Positions 1 to 6,692 of a DNA stretch of 15,247 nt are shown one piece after another. Positions within the stretch are counted from its first letter, which is position 1, and every line of letters starts with the position of its first letter. This DNA comes from JAOAFX01 sp965649105. Lineage in GTDB: Bacteria; Hydrothermota; Tepidihabitantia; SM23-42; JAOAFX01. A model generated the notes under the pieces. The model made no database searches and was not told where the DNA came from. It was given only the letters and a program-made list of their open reading frames with translations. Location: the NCBI GenBank assembly GCA_965649105.1, contig CBFGJP010000062.1:1-15247 (forward strand). Reading direction: 5' to 3'. The position numbers were made by a program, and so were the translations under genes.

Positions 1-1155
1 TTCCCCGAGTCTCTGAGAGAATGGATTTGGATAGTGCTGGAAGATAAGACCTGATAGACCATTCTTATAACCTGCTATCTTCAAAAGTTCTCTTGCCTTC
101 TGTGGATTATATTCATACCTAAACCCGCACAGATATCTTAATGTGGGACCATAGGCAGGGAGAACGAAAGGTGTAGATAATAATTTTATAATCTCCTCGC
201 GGTCTATTGCATAATTTAACGCCTTTCTAATGATGGGATTTTTAAAGATTGACTTATCAAAGCAATTTGATAATAGGATGGTAAGCGATGGGAATGGGGA
301 GCGGATAACCTTAAATAGGTCTTCATACTCCTTTTTGATGGTTATTTTGGTGCCTCTCTTTTCAAAAATCAAATCTGCTACATCACCAGAAATGGGAGAT
401 ATTTCAACTTCGTTATTCAATAGTACGTTGATGCATTGATTCACATCTCCAAAAAATTTTATAACAATTTTATCTAAATAGGGAAGACTCTGATTCCATC
501 TATCCTTTGCCCAGAAATTTTTATTCCGGACCAATACAAGTTCTTTATCGTTCCAGGATTCAAAACAGAAAGGACCGCAGCCAATTGGATGGAAACTGAA
601 GTTGTCTCTATATTTTTCCTTTGCCTCAGGTGGAATTATGTAAACTACTTCTTTCTCAAGGCGATTTATAAAGTTCTTATTTGATTCCTTTAGCACAAAC
701 TTTATCCGGAATGAATCGAGCACAATAATCTCTTTGATTAAATTAACTGGTTCCAAATCTATCCTGCCCCAGGTATTCTCGGCAAGATCAAATGTATACT
801 TTACATCATAGGCATTCACCCGCCGAGGATTGTGGTCAAAACATTGGTCGCTATGAAAATAGCAATTTTTCCGTAGCGTGAATACCCATTCAGTATAATC
901 TGGTGAATGGGAAAAATTCTGAGCAATACTCAATTCAGGATTTCCTGAAGAATACAATGGTGAGTAAATCCACCTTATTATTTTCATTGCCCCGGCACAA
1001 CCCCAGTCTTTTGATGGGTCAGCACCGATTAGCCCACCAGTCCAGGCAATTTTAATTTCACCACCCGGGATTGGTTTTGAATCGTTTGAGCATTTATAGA
1101 AAAATACTACACAAAATAAAACTATCAGGTAATAACCTTTATTTAAACAATTCAT
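1..1155 (-). CDS. Family 5 extracellular solute-binding protein (peptide/oligopeptide ABC transporter), C-terminus off the window
   Basis: The frame is open from ATG at 1155 to the left edge, giving 385 residues; family members are usually about 500-550, so the last quarter is missing. Family 5 landmarks appear in order: a hydrophobic N-terminus (residues 8-20) followed by Cys22; FHSDQCF and RRVNAYDVKYTFDLAE (about 100-126), matching the family's FxDGxPFTAxDVxxSF block; HPIGCGPFCFESW followed by NKNFW and LPYLDKIVIKFF (about 190-236); NPIIRKALNYAIDREEII (about 313-330); and YNPQKARELLKIAGY (about 354-368). Such proteins bind peptides or other small solutes outside the inner membrane and deliver them to an ABC permease. 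The lipoprotein signal is plausible but atypical, since Lys precedes Cys22. AAGGG lies just before the ATG. No permease gene is visible; it could lie beyond the left edge. The family call is firm; the substrate is unknown. Confidence 0.93.
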   Translation of the reverse strand, partial: MNCLNKGYYLIVLFCVVFFYKCSNDSKPIPGGEIKIAWTGGLIGADPSKDWGCAGAMKIIRWIYSPLYSSGNPELSIAQNFSHSPDYTEWVFTLRKNCYFHSDQCFDHNPRRVNAYDVKYTFDLAENTWGRIDLEPVNLIKEIIVLDSFRIKFVLKESNKNFINRLEKEVVYIIPPEAKEKYRDNFSFHPIGCGPFCFESWNDKELVLVRNKNFWAKDRWNQSLPYLDKIVIKFFGDVNQCINVLLNNEVEISPISGDVADLIFEKRGTKITIKKEYEDLFKVIRSPFPSLTILLSNCFDKSIFKNPIIRKALNYAIDREEIIKLLSTPFVLPAYGPTLRYLCGFRYEYNPQKARELLKIAGYKNGLSGLIFQHYPNPFSQRLGE

Positions 1156-1168
1156 ATCCCTTACGAAA

Positions 1169-1196
1169 AATATATACATTTGTAGAAAAAAGTCAA
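1169..1196 (-). promoter_or_regulatory. Sigma70-type promoter for the solute-binding protein gene
   Basis: On the minus strand, TTGACT (1196-1191) and TATATT (1174-1169) are separated by 16 nt. The expected start point is near 1162, only about 7 nt before the ATG at 1155, so the leader would be almost absent and would contain little more than the AAGGG. Confidence 0.7.
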
Positions 1197-1314
1197 GGGG
1201 TTTATGTGTTTATACCCAACCTTAAGATGTCAATACAAAAAAACAAAATAGAACAATTTGAAAAAATATGTATATGCTCCCTGATGAAATTATTTTGTTT
1301 TGACAAAGATTATG

Positions 1315-1566
1315 TTAATCTTGCAAGGGAACAGTTATGCGCAGGATATCACTTTCGTATATTGCCTTGGTCATTTCTTTTTTCAATCGCATTGATAAGT
1401 AGATATATTTACAATAATCTACATCATCACCTTCTGCCCTGATTAAGATTGCATCATTTTTGACTCTGATATGTATTCTTTCTTTTTCAACACCTGGGAG
1501 AATAATTTCAACCGTGACGATATTTGTTTCTGGGTCAAGATATGTACAAAATTCTGGCTCAATCAT
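1315..1566 (-). CDS. Minimal Hsp20/alpha-crystallin family protein (83 aa)
   Basis: The 83-residue product is little more than one alpha-crystallin domain. EPEFCTYLDPETN, then VTVEIILPGVEKERIHIRV (residues about 17-35), is the beta-sandwich core with the family's LPGVxKExI motif. ILIRAEGDDVDYCKYIYL follows, and ILRITVP near the end matches the conserved [G/D]-x-L-x-I-x-[V/I]-P strand. Its length and its start at (M)IxPE resemble short Hsp20-like proteins of archaea and deep bacteria, so it is probably complete rather than truncated. It would act as an ATP-independent holdase or a protein-interaction domain in the cytoplasm. No good ribosome-binding site or promoter is visible upstream, where a relic of another gene abuts the start. 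The frame stays open upstream to about 1687, but there is no start codon there and that stretch is antisense to the relic. Confidence 0.75.
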   Translation of the reverse strand: MIEPEFCTYLDPETNIVTVEIILPGVEKERIHIRVKNDAILIRAEGDDVDYCKYIYLSMRLKKEMTKAIYESDILRITVPLQD

Positions 1567-1569
1567 TGA

Positions 1570-1775
1570 CCAGGTGCCAGTTTCACAGTAAACAGATATA
1601 TTAAAGTTACTAATATCAAAATTGAACCAAAACCGACTGAAGAAGAAAAAAAAAAAAAAACCGCGGTATTCACTACTGGAAAGTCACAATCAAACCAGGC
1701 GAAAACTTCAGGATTAAAACATCCTTTTCAGTCGAGGCACCCGAGACTACAAATGTTGAAGAGATGTTGTATTGA
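1570..1775 (+). pseudogene. C-terminal remnant of a DUF4139-type protein, frameshifted at a poly-A tract
   Basis: Two plus-strand frames on either side of an A15 run join into one recognisable protein end. Before the run (1570-1645) it reads PGASFTVNRYIKVTNIKIEP then KPTEEE; after it (1659-1772) NRGIHYWKVTIKPGENFRIK then TSFSVEAPETTNVEEMLY and a stop. This resembles the end of DUF4139 domains (IKV...PxPTE...G...W.v.lkPGE...i...f.VeyP). One extra A, or two fewer, would restore the frame. A TGA at 1567 blocks the frame upstream and no start codon exists, so only about 65 residues survive of a protein normally several hundred long. The family was recognised by pattern only. Confidence 0.55.
1646..1660 (+). 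repeat. A15 homopolymer tract
   Basis: Fifteen consecutive A residues lie exactly where the DUF4139-type remnant changes frame. The tract could be a slippage-prone site, a mutation scar or a sequencing length error. Confidence 0.9.
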
Positions 1776-1789
1776 GACAAGGAGGTTTT

Positions 1790-1843
1790 ATGCCAGAGAT
1801 GAGGAATAAGGGTAAAGAGGGGGAAAGATGTATGTGTCAATGA
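1790..1843 (+). other. 17-codon mini-ORF with a strong Shine-Dalgarno site, possible truncated gene start
   Basis: AAGGAGG (1779-1785) stands 4 nt before ATG 1790, the strongest ribosome site in this part of the window. The frame encodes MPEMRNKGKEGERCMCQ and stops at 1843. It begins 14 nt after the stop of the DUF4139-type remnant, as a downstream operon gene would, and runs into the promoter of the next gene. I read it as the surviving 5' end of a lost gene; a real small peptide cannot be excluded. Confidence 0.3.
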
Positions 1844-1846
1844 CTG

Positions 1847-1874
1847 TTGACTTATAATATATTCTGAATAAAAT
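1847..1874 (+). promoter_or_regulatory. Promoter of the propeller-protein operon
   Basis: TTGACT (1847-1852), a 16-nt spacer and TAAAAT (1869-1874). The predicted start is near 1881, followed by an A-rich leader with the Shine-Dalgarno AAGGGGGTG (1888-1896). Confidence 0.75.
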
Positions 1875-1898
1875 ATTTTATTAAAAAAGGGGGTGAAT

Positions 1899-3995
1899 AT
1901 GATTCATATATCCCTTTGTTGTATCGTCTTGTTTTCAACTCTATCTGGTGGGGATAATTCCATCGTCTCATATGATTCATCAAATGTGAAATTCATTGGT
2001 AACTGGCCGTTTGGTCCTTCAAATGCAGTAGCAATAGACCAGGCGCAAAATCTTGTGTTTATGGGTTCAGGCGGGGGAATAAGTATTTTGAATGTAGCAA
2101 ACCCTTCAGCTCCAGTTGAAGTATCGCAGATTAAATCAAGGGGTTTTGTTGAAGGTTTATTTTATCTCAATAACCGATTATACATTGCAGGTGGTAAATA
2201 CGGATTGGAGATATGGGATGTGACCACGCCGAGTTCACCTGCTAAGTTAGGGTCAATCATTACACCAGGAAGGGCAAAGGATGTTTATGTCTCGGGCTCT
2301 TATGCCTATGTTGCAGACTGGACAAATGGTATCAGAATTATCAATGTCTCAACTCCTTCTAATCCTGTTGAGGTTGGATTCTGGGACCAAGATCAGGGAC
2401 TTGCAATGGCAGTTGTAGTTGCAGGTAATTATGCGTATATTGCAGACTATGATATGGGTGGATTGATTATACTCAATGTTGCTGATCCGTCAAATCCTTA
2501 TCAGGTAGGTAGTTATGATACACCGGGTATTGCCTGGGATGTGTTTGTATCAGGACAATTTGCATATATTGCTGATATGGTGGCAGGATTTCTAATCCTC
2601 AATGTCTCTGACCCTTCAAATCCATACTATGTTGGTTCGTGTTTTCCTTCTGGCTGGTGTATGGGAGTCTGGGTATCTGGAAATTATGCCTATCTTGCAA
2701 ATTTTGACGCAGGCTTGAGAATCATAAATATAAACAATCCTGCATCTCCTTATGAAGTTGGTTATTATAATACTCCGGGAAATTCATATGAGGTTGTTCA
2801 ATATGGTAATTATGCCTATGTTGCGGATGATTATGGCGGATTAAGAATAGTGAATGTAGCAACTGCAAATAATCCTTATGAGGTCAGTTACTTTAATCCC
2901 TTAAACTATGCGCGTAAGGTCTTTGTGAGTGGTTCTTATGCTTATATTGCTGATGATTTTGCAGGTCTGCAGATAATCAATATTTCAAATCCTAATAATC
3001 CATTAAAGGCGGGATACCTTGATACGCCAGGTATTTCCTGGGATGTATTTGTGAGTGGCAATATCGCCTATGTTGCGGACTATATGTCAATGAGAATAAT
3101 AAATGTTTCCCTTCCAACAAATCCAGTGGAAATCGGTTCCTGGCCAAGTCCAAGCATTGCCCTGTCAGTTTGTGTTTGGGGTAATTATGCCTATGTTGCT
3201 GACTGGGATTTTGGCTTGAGGATTGTAGATATTTCAGTTCCATCAAATCCCATTGAAGTAGGGTCCTGTGACCCACCGACCTGGGCAAAGGATGTATTTG
3301 TCTCGGGCAATTATGCCTATGTTGCAGATACATCAATGGGTCTTGTTATAATAAATATAGTAAACCCATCTGCACCTTCAATCGTTGGTGTCTGTGATAT
3401 ACCGGGTTATGCCTGGGGTATCTATGTCTCTGGAAATTATGCCTATGTCCTTGACTGGTATCAGGGACTAAGAATAATTGATATTTCAATTCCAACGAAT
3501 CCCCAAGAGGTGGGTTTCTGCAGTCTAACAGGATTTAATGAAGATATTTTTGTTTCAGGTGGCTATGCATATATTGCTGGTTATCAGACCGGTTTGAGGA
3601 TAGTTGATGTAAGTATTCCGACAAATCCCCAGGAAGTTGGCTATTATATAACACCAGATTTAGCCTATGGTGTATATGTCTCAGGTGGATATACATTTAT
3701 TGCTGATTATGGTGCAGGGCTACAGGTCTATCAGGGACCGATTGTTGGTGCTGAAGAATCAAAAAGAAAAAGTATAATATCAAGAATATTGATATACCCA
3801 AATCCCACTGGTCATTCATTCAAGGTGAATCTTCCTGAGAGTATAAAATTTCTAAGACTCTATGATACATCGGGAAAATACCTTGGTGTATACGAGTTAA
3901 TGGGTGGCGTGGTGAACTTAAAAATTAATATTAAACCCGGTGTTTATTTCTTAAAAGGTGGTGATTTCACAATAAAGATGGTAAAAATAAGATAA
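1899..3995 (+). CDS. Secreted LVIVD-repeat protein with C-terminal YPNP-type sorting domain
   Basis: From ATG 1899 the product has 698 residues. A short signal peptide (about 1-17, hydrophobic ISLCCIVLFSTLSG) is followed by 13 full repeats and one partial repeat of about 42 residues. Each repeat has the pattern VFVSGNYAYVAD..GLRIINVS.PSNP.EVG, which is the LVIVD repeat (PF08309-type), predicted to form beta-propeller blades. Residues about 617-698 contain IYPNPTG, LYDTSGK, GVYFL and KMVKI, the pattern of type A C-terminal sorting domains of secreted or surface proteins. I prefer ATG 1899 to GTG 1893, because the GTG lies inside the AAGGGGGTG ribosome site, which is well spaced for the ATG. 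The gene is first in an operon, 15 nt before the next start. A binding or surface role is inferred; no catalytic motif is visible. Confidence 0.92.
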   Translation: MIHISLCCIVLFSTLSGGDNSIVSYDSSNVKFIGNWPFGPSNAVAIDQAQNLVFMGSGGGISILNVANPSAPVEVSQIKSRGFVEGLFYLNNRLYIAGGKYGLEIWDVTTPSSPAKLGSIITPGRAKDVYVSGSYAYVADWTNGIRIINVSTPSNPVEVGFWDQDQGLAMAVVVAGNYAYIADYDMGGLIILNVADPSNPYQVGSYDTPGIAWDVFVSGQFAYIADMVAGFLILNVSDPSNPYYVGSCFPSGWCMGVWVSGNYAYLANFDAGLRIININNPASPYEVGYYNTPGNSYEVVQYGNYAYVADDYGGLRIVNVATANNPYEVSYFNPLNYARKVFVSGSYAYIADDFAGLQIINISNPNNPLKAGYLDTPGISWDVFVSGNIAYVADYMSMRIINVSLPTNPVEIGSWPSPSIALSVCVWGNYAYVADWDFGLRIVDISVPSNPIEVGSCDPPTWAKDVFVSGNYAYVADTSMGLVIINIVNPSAPSIVGVCDIPGYAWGIYVSGNYAYVLDWYQGLRIIDISIPTNPQEVGFCSLTGFNEDIFVSGGYAYIAGYQTGLRIVDVSIPTNPQEVGYYITPDLAYGVYVSGGYTFIADYGAGLQVYQGPIVGAEESKRKSIISRILIYPNPTGHSFKVNLPESIKFLRLYDTSGKYLGVYELMGGVVNLKINIKPGVYFLKGGDFTIKMVKIR
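2025..3741 (+). repeat. Tandem coding repeats of about 126-129 bp (14 LVIVD units)
   Basis: Successive units can be aligned on the AY[V/I]AD and NPxEVG landmarks. They are diverged at the DNA level, with units 1 and 2 the most degenerate and unit 14 truncated. Fourteen units would suit two seven-bladed propellers. Confidence 0.85.
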
Positions 3996-4010
3996 AAATA
4001 AAGGAGGCTT

Positions 4011-5387
4011 ATGAAAATTAAATTTTTTATCATATTTTTCATCGGTTATGCAATCCTTTACGGACAGTGGAACAAATCTTTGGTTGGGACCGCACCCAAT
4101 GTGTTAAATCTGATAAGGGTTGGTGATGGCAGGAATGATGGTGTCCAGCGTGTTTATGCAATCTGTGAGGATGCACGCGTTTACGAATGGACTTATACCG
4201 GGAGTGGATGGAGCCGTGCGACTGTGGGCATACTGCCTGGTTCAGGATGGTGCCTTGGTTTAGATATAGGAAAAGGTAGGAACGATGGACTCAATCGCGT
4301 TTATGCAACCCAGATTGATGGAAATGTCTATGAATTTTTCTATAATGGAACACAATGGGTAAGAACCGCACTGGGAAATCCAAATGTTACAATCTACGGT
4401 GTATTTGTGGGACCCGGGAGGAATGATGGTATAAATCGTGTCTATGCCAGTGGTGATGGTGTTCCACCTGTAGAATACACCTGGACTGGTTCTTTCTGGG
4501 ATAAGGATACAGTGCAGAATGCAAATCTTCAACAGTGGTTGCCTTATGTTGGTCCGGGCAGAAATGATGGTATTAATAGGTTGTACTTACCAAATTCAAT
4601 GGGTTCCACATACACAGTTGCAGAATACACCTGGATTGGTTCTAATTTTACAAGGTCAGATTTACCAGCAGTGGGTGGGAATCCCTTATGTATTACTATC
4701 GGTCCCGGCAGGAATGATGGTATAAATCGGCTTTACGCAAGTTCAAGGGCAAAGGTCTATGAATTTACTTATCAATCCAACACCTGGCAGGTCGTTGATA
4801 TCATTCCCAATTATGGTAATGAAGGTAGATATTATATTACCTTGGGGAAGACAAAGGTTGATGCGAAAAACCGAATTTATATCACCTGTTCCGGTACACA
4901 ATTCCTTGAAGTATCCTGGACTGGTTCATCCTGGGTTGATACCGTGATTGATGCGGTTTCTGCTGCAACCTGCGGTGTAGCAATCGGCAGGGGTAGGAAT
5001 GATGATACAGTGCGGGTCTATGGTTGTAACAGGAATGGTGAAGTCTGGGAATTCACACATATTCAACCTTATGTAGGAACAGAAGAGAAACCGAGCAATG
5101 ATTTATTGTCTTCTGCTGAAAATGTAAGCATATATCCAAATCCGTCATTAAATAAATTAAAGTTCTTATACTTCTTAAGTGAAGAATCTACCTCTGAAAT
5201 TTCGGTTTTTGACATTGCTGGTAAAAAGATAAGGACACTTCTTAATGAGAAACAAAAACCTGGTTATCACGAAGTTTACTGGGACGGAATTGATGATTCT
5301 GGTAAAAAAATTCCGAGCGGTGTTTATATCTTAAGTTTAAAAACCGATAAAACATCGTCCATCAAGAGGTTTGTATTTTTAAAATGA
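4011..5387 (+). CDS. Secreted GRNDG-repeat beta-propeller-like protein with FlgD-like C-terminal domain
   Basis: The 458-residue product starts with a signal peptide (MKIKFFIIFFIGYAILYG, cut probably near residue 18). It then has seven repeats of about 48 residues, with G-x-GRNDGxNR[V/L]Y motifs at about residues 38, 87, 134, 181, 231, 279 and 326, each followed by VYE.TW.GS.W. The sixth copy is degenerate (GKTKVDAKNRIY). Seven such units suggest a seven-bladed propeller, and the Asp/Asn-rich turn might bind a metal. The C-terminus (about 373-458) has IYPNPS, VFDIAGKKIRTL, GYHEVYWDGIDDSGKKIPSG and VYIL, a FlgD-like Ig domain typical of surface-exported proteins. AAGGAGG (4001-4007) precedes the ATG. 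It follows the LVIVD gene in the same operon. The repeat family is recognised in style only and the function is unknown. Confidence 0.9.
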   Translation: MKIKFFIIFFIGYAILYGQWNKSLVGTAPNVLNLIRVGDGRNDGVQRVYAICEDARVYEWTYTGSGWSRATVGILPGSGWCLGLDIGKGRNDGLNRVYATQIDGNVYEFFYNGTQWVRTALGNPNVTIYGVFVGPGRNDGINRVYASGDGVPPVEYTWTGSFWDKDTVQNANLQQWLPYVGPGRNDGINRLYLPNSMGSTYTVAEYTWIGSNFTRSDLPAVGGNPLCITIGPGRNDGINRLYASSRAKVYEFTYQSNTWQVVDIIPNYGNEGRYYITLGKTKVDAKNRIYITCSGTQFLEVSWTGSSWVDTVIDAVSAATCGVAIGRGRNDDTVRVYGCNRNGEVWEFTHIQPYVGTEEKPSNDLLSSAENVSIYPNPSLNKLKFLYFLSEESTSEISVFDIAGKKIRTLLNEKQKPGYHEVYWDGIDDSGKKIPSGVYILSLKTDKTSSIKRFVFLK

Positions 5388-5480
5388 ATTTTTAATAACA
5401 GAAAGAGAATTTTGGGTTAAAAAAATTAATCTTATCCTTTCCTATTGTATGGAAACAAATAATCAGGTTGCTTTACATTC

Positions 5481-5508
5481 TTGACAAATATTATCTTTTC
5501 TGTATAAT
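5481..5508 (+). promoter_or_regulatory. Consensus promoter for the epimerase gene
   Basis: TTGACA (5481-5486), 16-nt spacer, TATAAT (5503-5508): a perfect match to both boxes. The predicted start is near 5515, giving a leader of about 30 nt. I saw no convincing terminator for the preceding operon between 5388 and 5480. Confidence 0.85.
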
Positions 5509-5530
5509 CAAAAATTGGTTTATTATACAC

Positions 5531-5550
5531 GGAGGATAATGCAAAAATGA
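5531..5550 (+). promoter_or_regulatory. Ribosome site with three-codon start-overlapping leader frame
   Basis: GGAGG (5531-5535) is 3 nt before ATG 5539, which opens a three-codon frame (MQK) whose TGA overlaps the epimerase start in an ATGA arrangement at 5547-5550. GGAGG is 11 nt from the epimerase ATG, longer than usual. The epimerase could therefore be translated by reinitiation, or simply from a distant ribosome site. Confidence 0.4.
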
Positions 5551-6548
5551 AAAAAGAGATAGGGTCTAAAAAAATTCTGCTTACTGGTGCCGCAGGATTT
5601 ATTGGTTACAAAACTGCGGAATTACTATTAGAAAAAGGGTTTTGGGTCTATGGAATTGATAATCTTAATGATTACTATGATGTTAAATTAAAAGAATGGC
5701 GTCTATCACAGTTAAAAAAATATGAAAATTTTGATTTTGCAAAGATTGATATAGAAGATTCTGCGGATTTGAAAAAATTATTTTTGAAGAAAAAAAGTTT
5801 TGATGCAGTTATCAATCTTGCTGCCCGTGCGGGTGTGCGCTATAGTATAAAAAATCCCAAGGTCTATATGACGACAAATGTCCTGGGGACATTGAATCTG
5901 TTAGAATTAATGAAAGAATTTAATATCAAAAGGATGATTCTGGCTTCAACATCTTCGCTCTATGCAGGACAGAAGATGCCATTTAAAGAAGATTTGCCAG
6001 TGAATACTCCAATCTCACCTTATGCCGCAACAAAAAAGGCAGCAGAATCTATTGCCTATACTTACCATTCTCTTTATGATATGGATATAATTATTCTGCG
6101 CTATTTCACAGTCTATGGTCCAGCAGGCAGACCTGATATGAGTGTCTTCAGATTTATAAAGTGGATTGATGAAGGAAAGGAATTGATTCTTTATGGTGAT
6201 GGAACCCAGAGTCGTGATTTTACCTATGTTGATGATATAGCTGAAGGAACAATAAAGGCGCTTGGTATAAATGGTTTTGAGATAATAAATCTTGGGAATA
6301 GTAAACCCCACAGTCTAAATGAATTGATTGCTTTGATTGAAAGAGCATTAAATAAAAAGGCAAAGATTATAAAGAAGCCATTTACAAATGTTGACTTAAG
6401 GGCAACCTGGGCAGATATAAAAAAAGCAAGGTTATATCTTGGATGGAAACCATTGATAGACCTTGAAGATGGCATTGTAAGAACGATAGAATGGTATAAT
6501 AAAAACAAAATCTGGTTGAAAGATATTGAAATTGACCTGACGAAATAG
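5547..6548 (+). CDS. NAD-dependent epimerase, probably UDP-glucuronate 4-epimerase
   Basis: The 333-residue protein is an extended short-chain dehydrogenase/reductase. The Rossmann motif TGAAGFIG is at 13-20, GIDNLNDYYDVKLKEWRL at 36-53, and NLAARAGVRYS with the following NP at 90-104. The Ser/Thr of ASTSSLY is near 133-139, and the catalytic Tyr159-x3-Lys163 lies in SPYAATKKA. VYGPAGRPDM is at 189-198, YGDGTQSRDFTYVDDIAEG at 216-234, and ADIKKARLYLGW near the end. The DNLNDYYD, ARAGVRYS and GRPDM signatures fit the LpsL/CapI/GAE group, which converts UDP-glucuronate to UDP-galacturonate; 333 residues is normal for it. Its neighbour is a sugar-phosphate transferase, suggesting surface polysaccharide synthesis. 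The fold is certain and the exact substrate likely, though a related UDP-hexose epimerase is possible. Confidence 0.88.
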   Translation: MKKEIGSKKILLTGAAGFIGYKTAELLLEKGFWVYGIDNLNDYYDVKLKEWRLSQLKKYENFDFAKIDIEDSADLKKLFLKKKSFDAVINLAARAGVRYSIKNPKVYMTTNVLGTLNLLELMKEFNIKRMILASTSSLYAGQKMPFKEDLPVNTPISPYAATKKAAESIAYTYHSLYDMDIIILRYFTVYGPAGRPDMSVFRFIKWIDEGKELILYGDGTQSRDFTYVDDIAEGTIKALGINGFEIINLGNSKPHSLNELIALIERALNKKAKIIKKPFTNVDLRATWADIKKARLYLGWKPLIDLEDGIVRTIEWYNKNKIWLKDIEIDLTK

Positions 6549-6562
6549 CGGTTCTTTTTTAC

Positions 6563-6590
6563 TTGACATTTCTAAAATAATTGATATAAT
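6563..6590 (+). promoter_or_regulatory. Consensus promoter ahead of the sugar transferase
   Basis: TTGACA (6563-6568), 16-nt spacer, TATAAT (6585-6590). The predicted start near 6597 coincides with the first bases of a hairpin with a U-tract. Confidence 0.85.
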
Positions 6591-6597
6591 GTATTGG

Positions 6598-6639
6598 CCC
6601 CTATTAATCGGGAAACTCTACCCAATTAATGGGGTTTTT
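6598..6639 (+). terminator. Intrinsic terminator or attenuator hairpin at the promoter-proximal end of the leader
   Basis: CCCC (6598-6601) pairs with GGGG (6631-6634), ATTAAT (6603-6608) with ATTAAT (6625-6630), and GGG (6610-6612) with CCC (6621-6623), around an eight-base loop. One unpaired T and one C-A mismatch interrupt 13 base pairs. TTTTT follows at 6635-6639. It may end the epimerase transcript, but because the next promoter lies just upstream it would also stop that promoter's RNA after about 40 nt. Confidence 0.7.
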
Positions 6640-6644
6640 GCTTT

Positions 6645-6677
6645 ATGATTGCTGCAAAACTTTTAAAGGGAGGTTAA
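6645..6677 (+). other. Possible 10-codon leader frame
   Basis: ATG 6645 opens a frame encoding MIAAKLLKGG that stops at 6677, between the hairpin and the sugar transferase start. It has no ribosome site of its own, and its 3' end contains AAAGGGAGGT (6665-6674), the first of two Shine-Dalgarno-like stretches here. It may be chance. Confidence 0.2.
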
Positions 6678-6692
6678 AGAGCGGAGGTAATG

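Noticed and set aside
241..280. TTGACT-16-TAATAG on the plus strand
   Set aside because: It lies inside the solute-binding gene in antisense orientation, the -10 is poor, and no gene follows.
1300..1327. TTGACA at 1300 as a plus-strand promoter
   Set aside because: Sixteen nucleotides later the sequence is TGCAAG, no -10 box fits, and no plus-strand gene follows.
1071..1442. 123-codon plus-strand frame over the start of the solute-binding gene and the end of the Hsp20 gene
   Set aside because: It has no ribosome site or recognisable motif and runs antisense to two recognisable minus-strand genes.
1567..1687. Upstream extension of the Hsp20 frame on the minus strand (open to about 1687)
   Set aside because: There is no ATG, GTG or TTG in it, it runs through the T15 complement of the A15 tract as poly-Phe, and it is antisense to the DUF4139-type remnant.
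2992..3336. 114-codon minus-strand frame
   Set aside because: It is a periodic shadow of the LVIVD repeats, with His/Gln/Pro-rich repetitive composition.
4260..4947. Minus-strand frame at 4260-4532 and plus-strand frames at 4519-4725 and 4759-4947
   Set aside because: They are out-of-frame shadows of the GRNDG repeats with no start signals.
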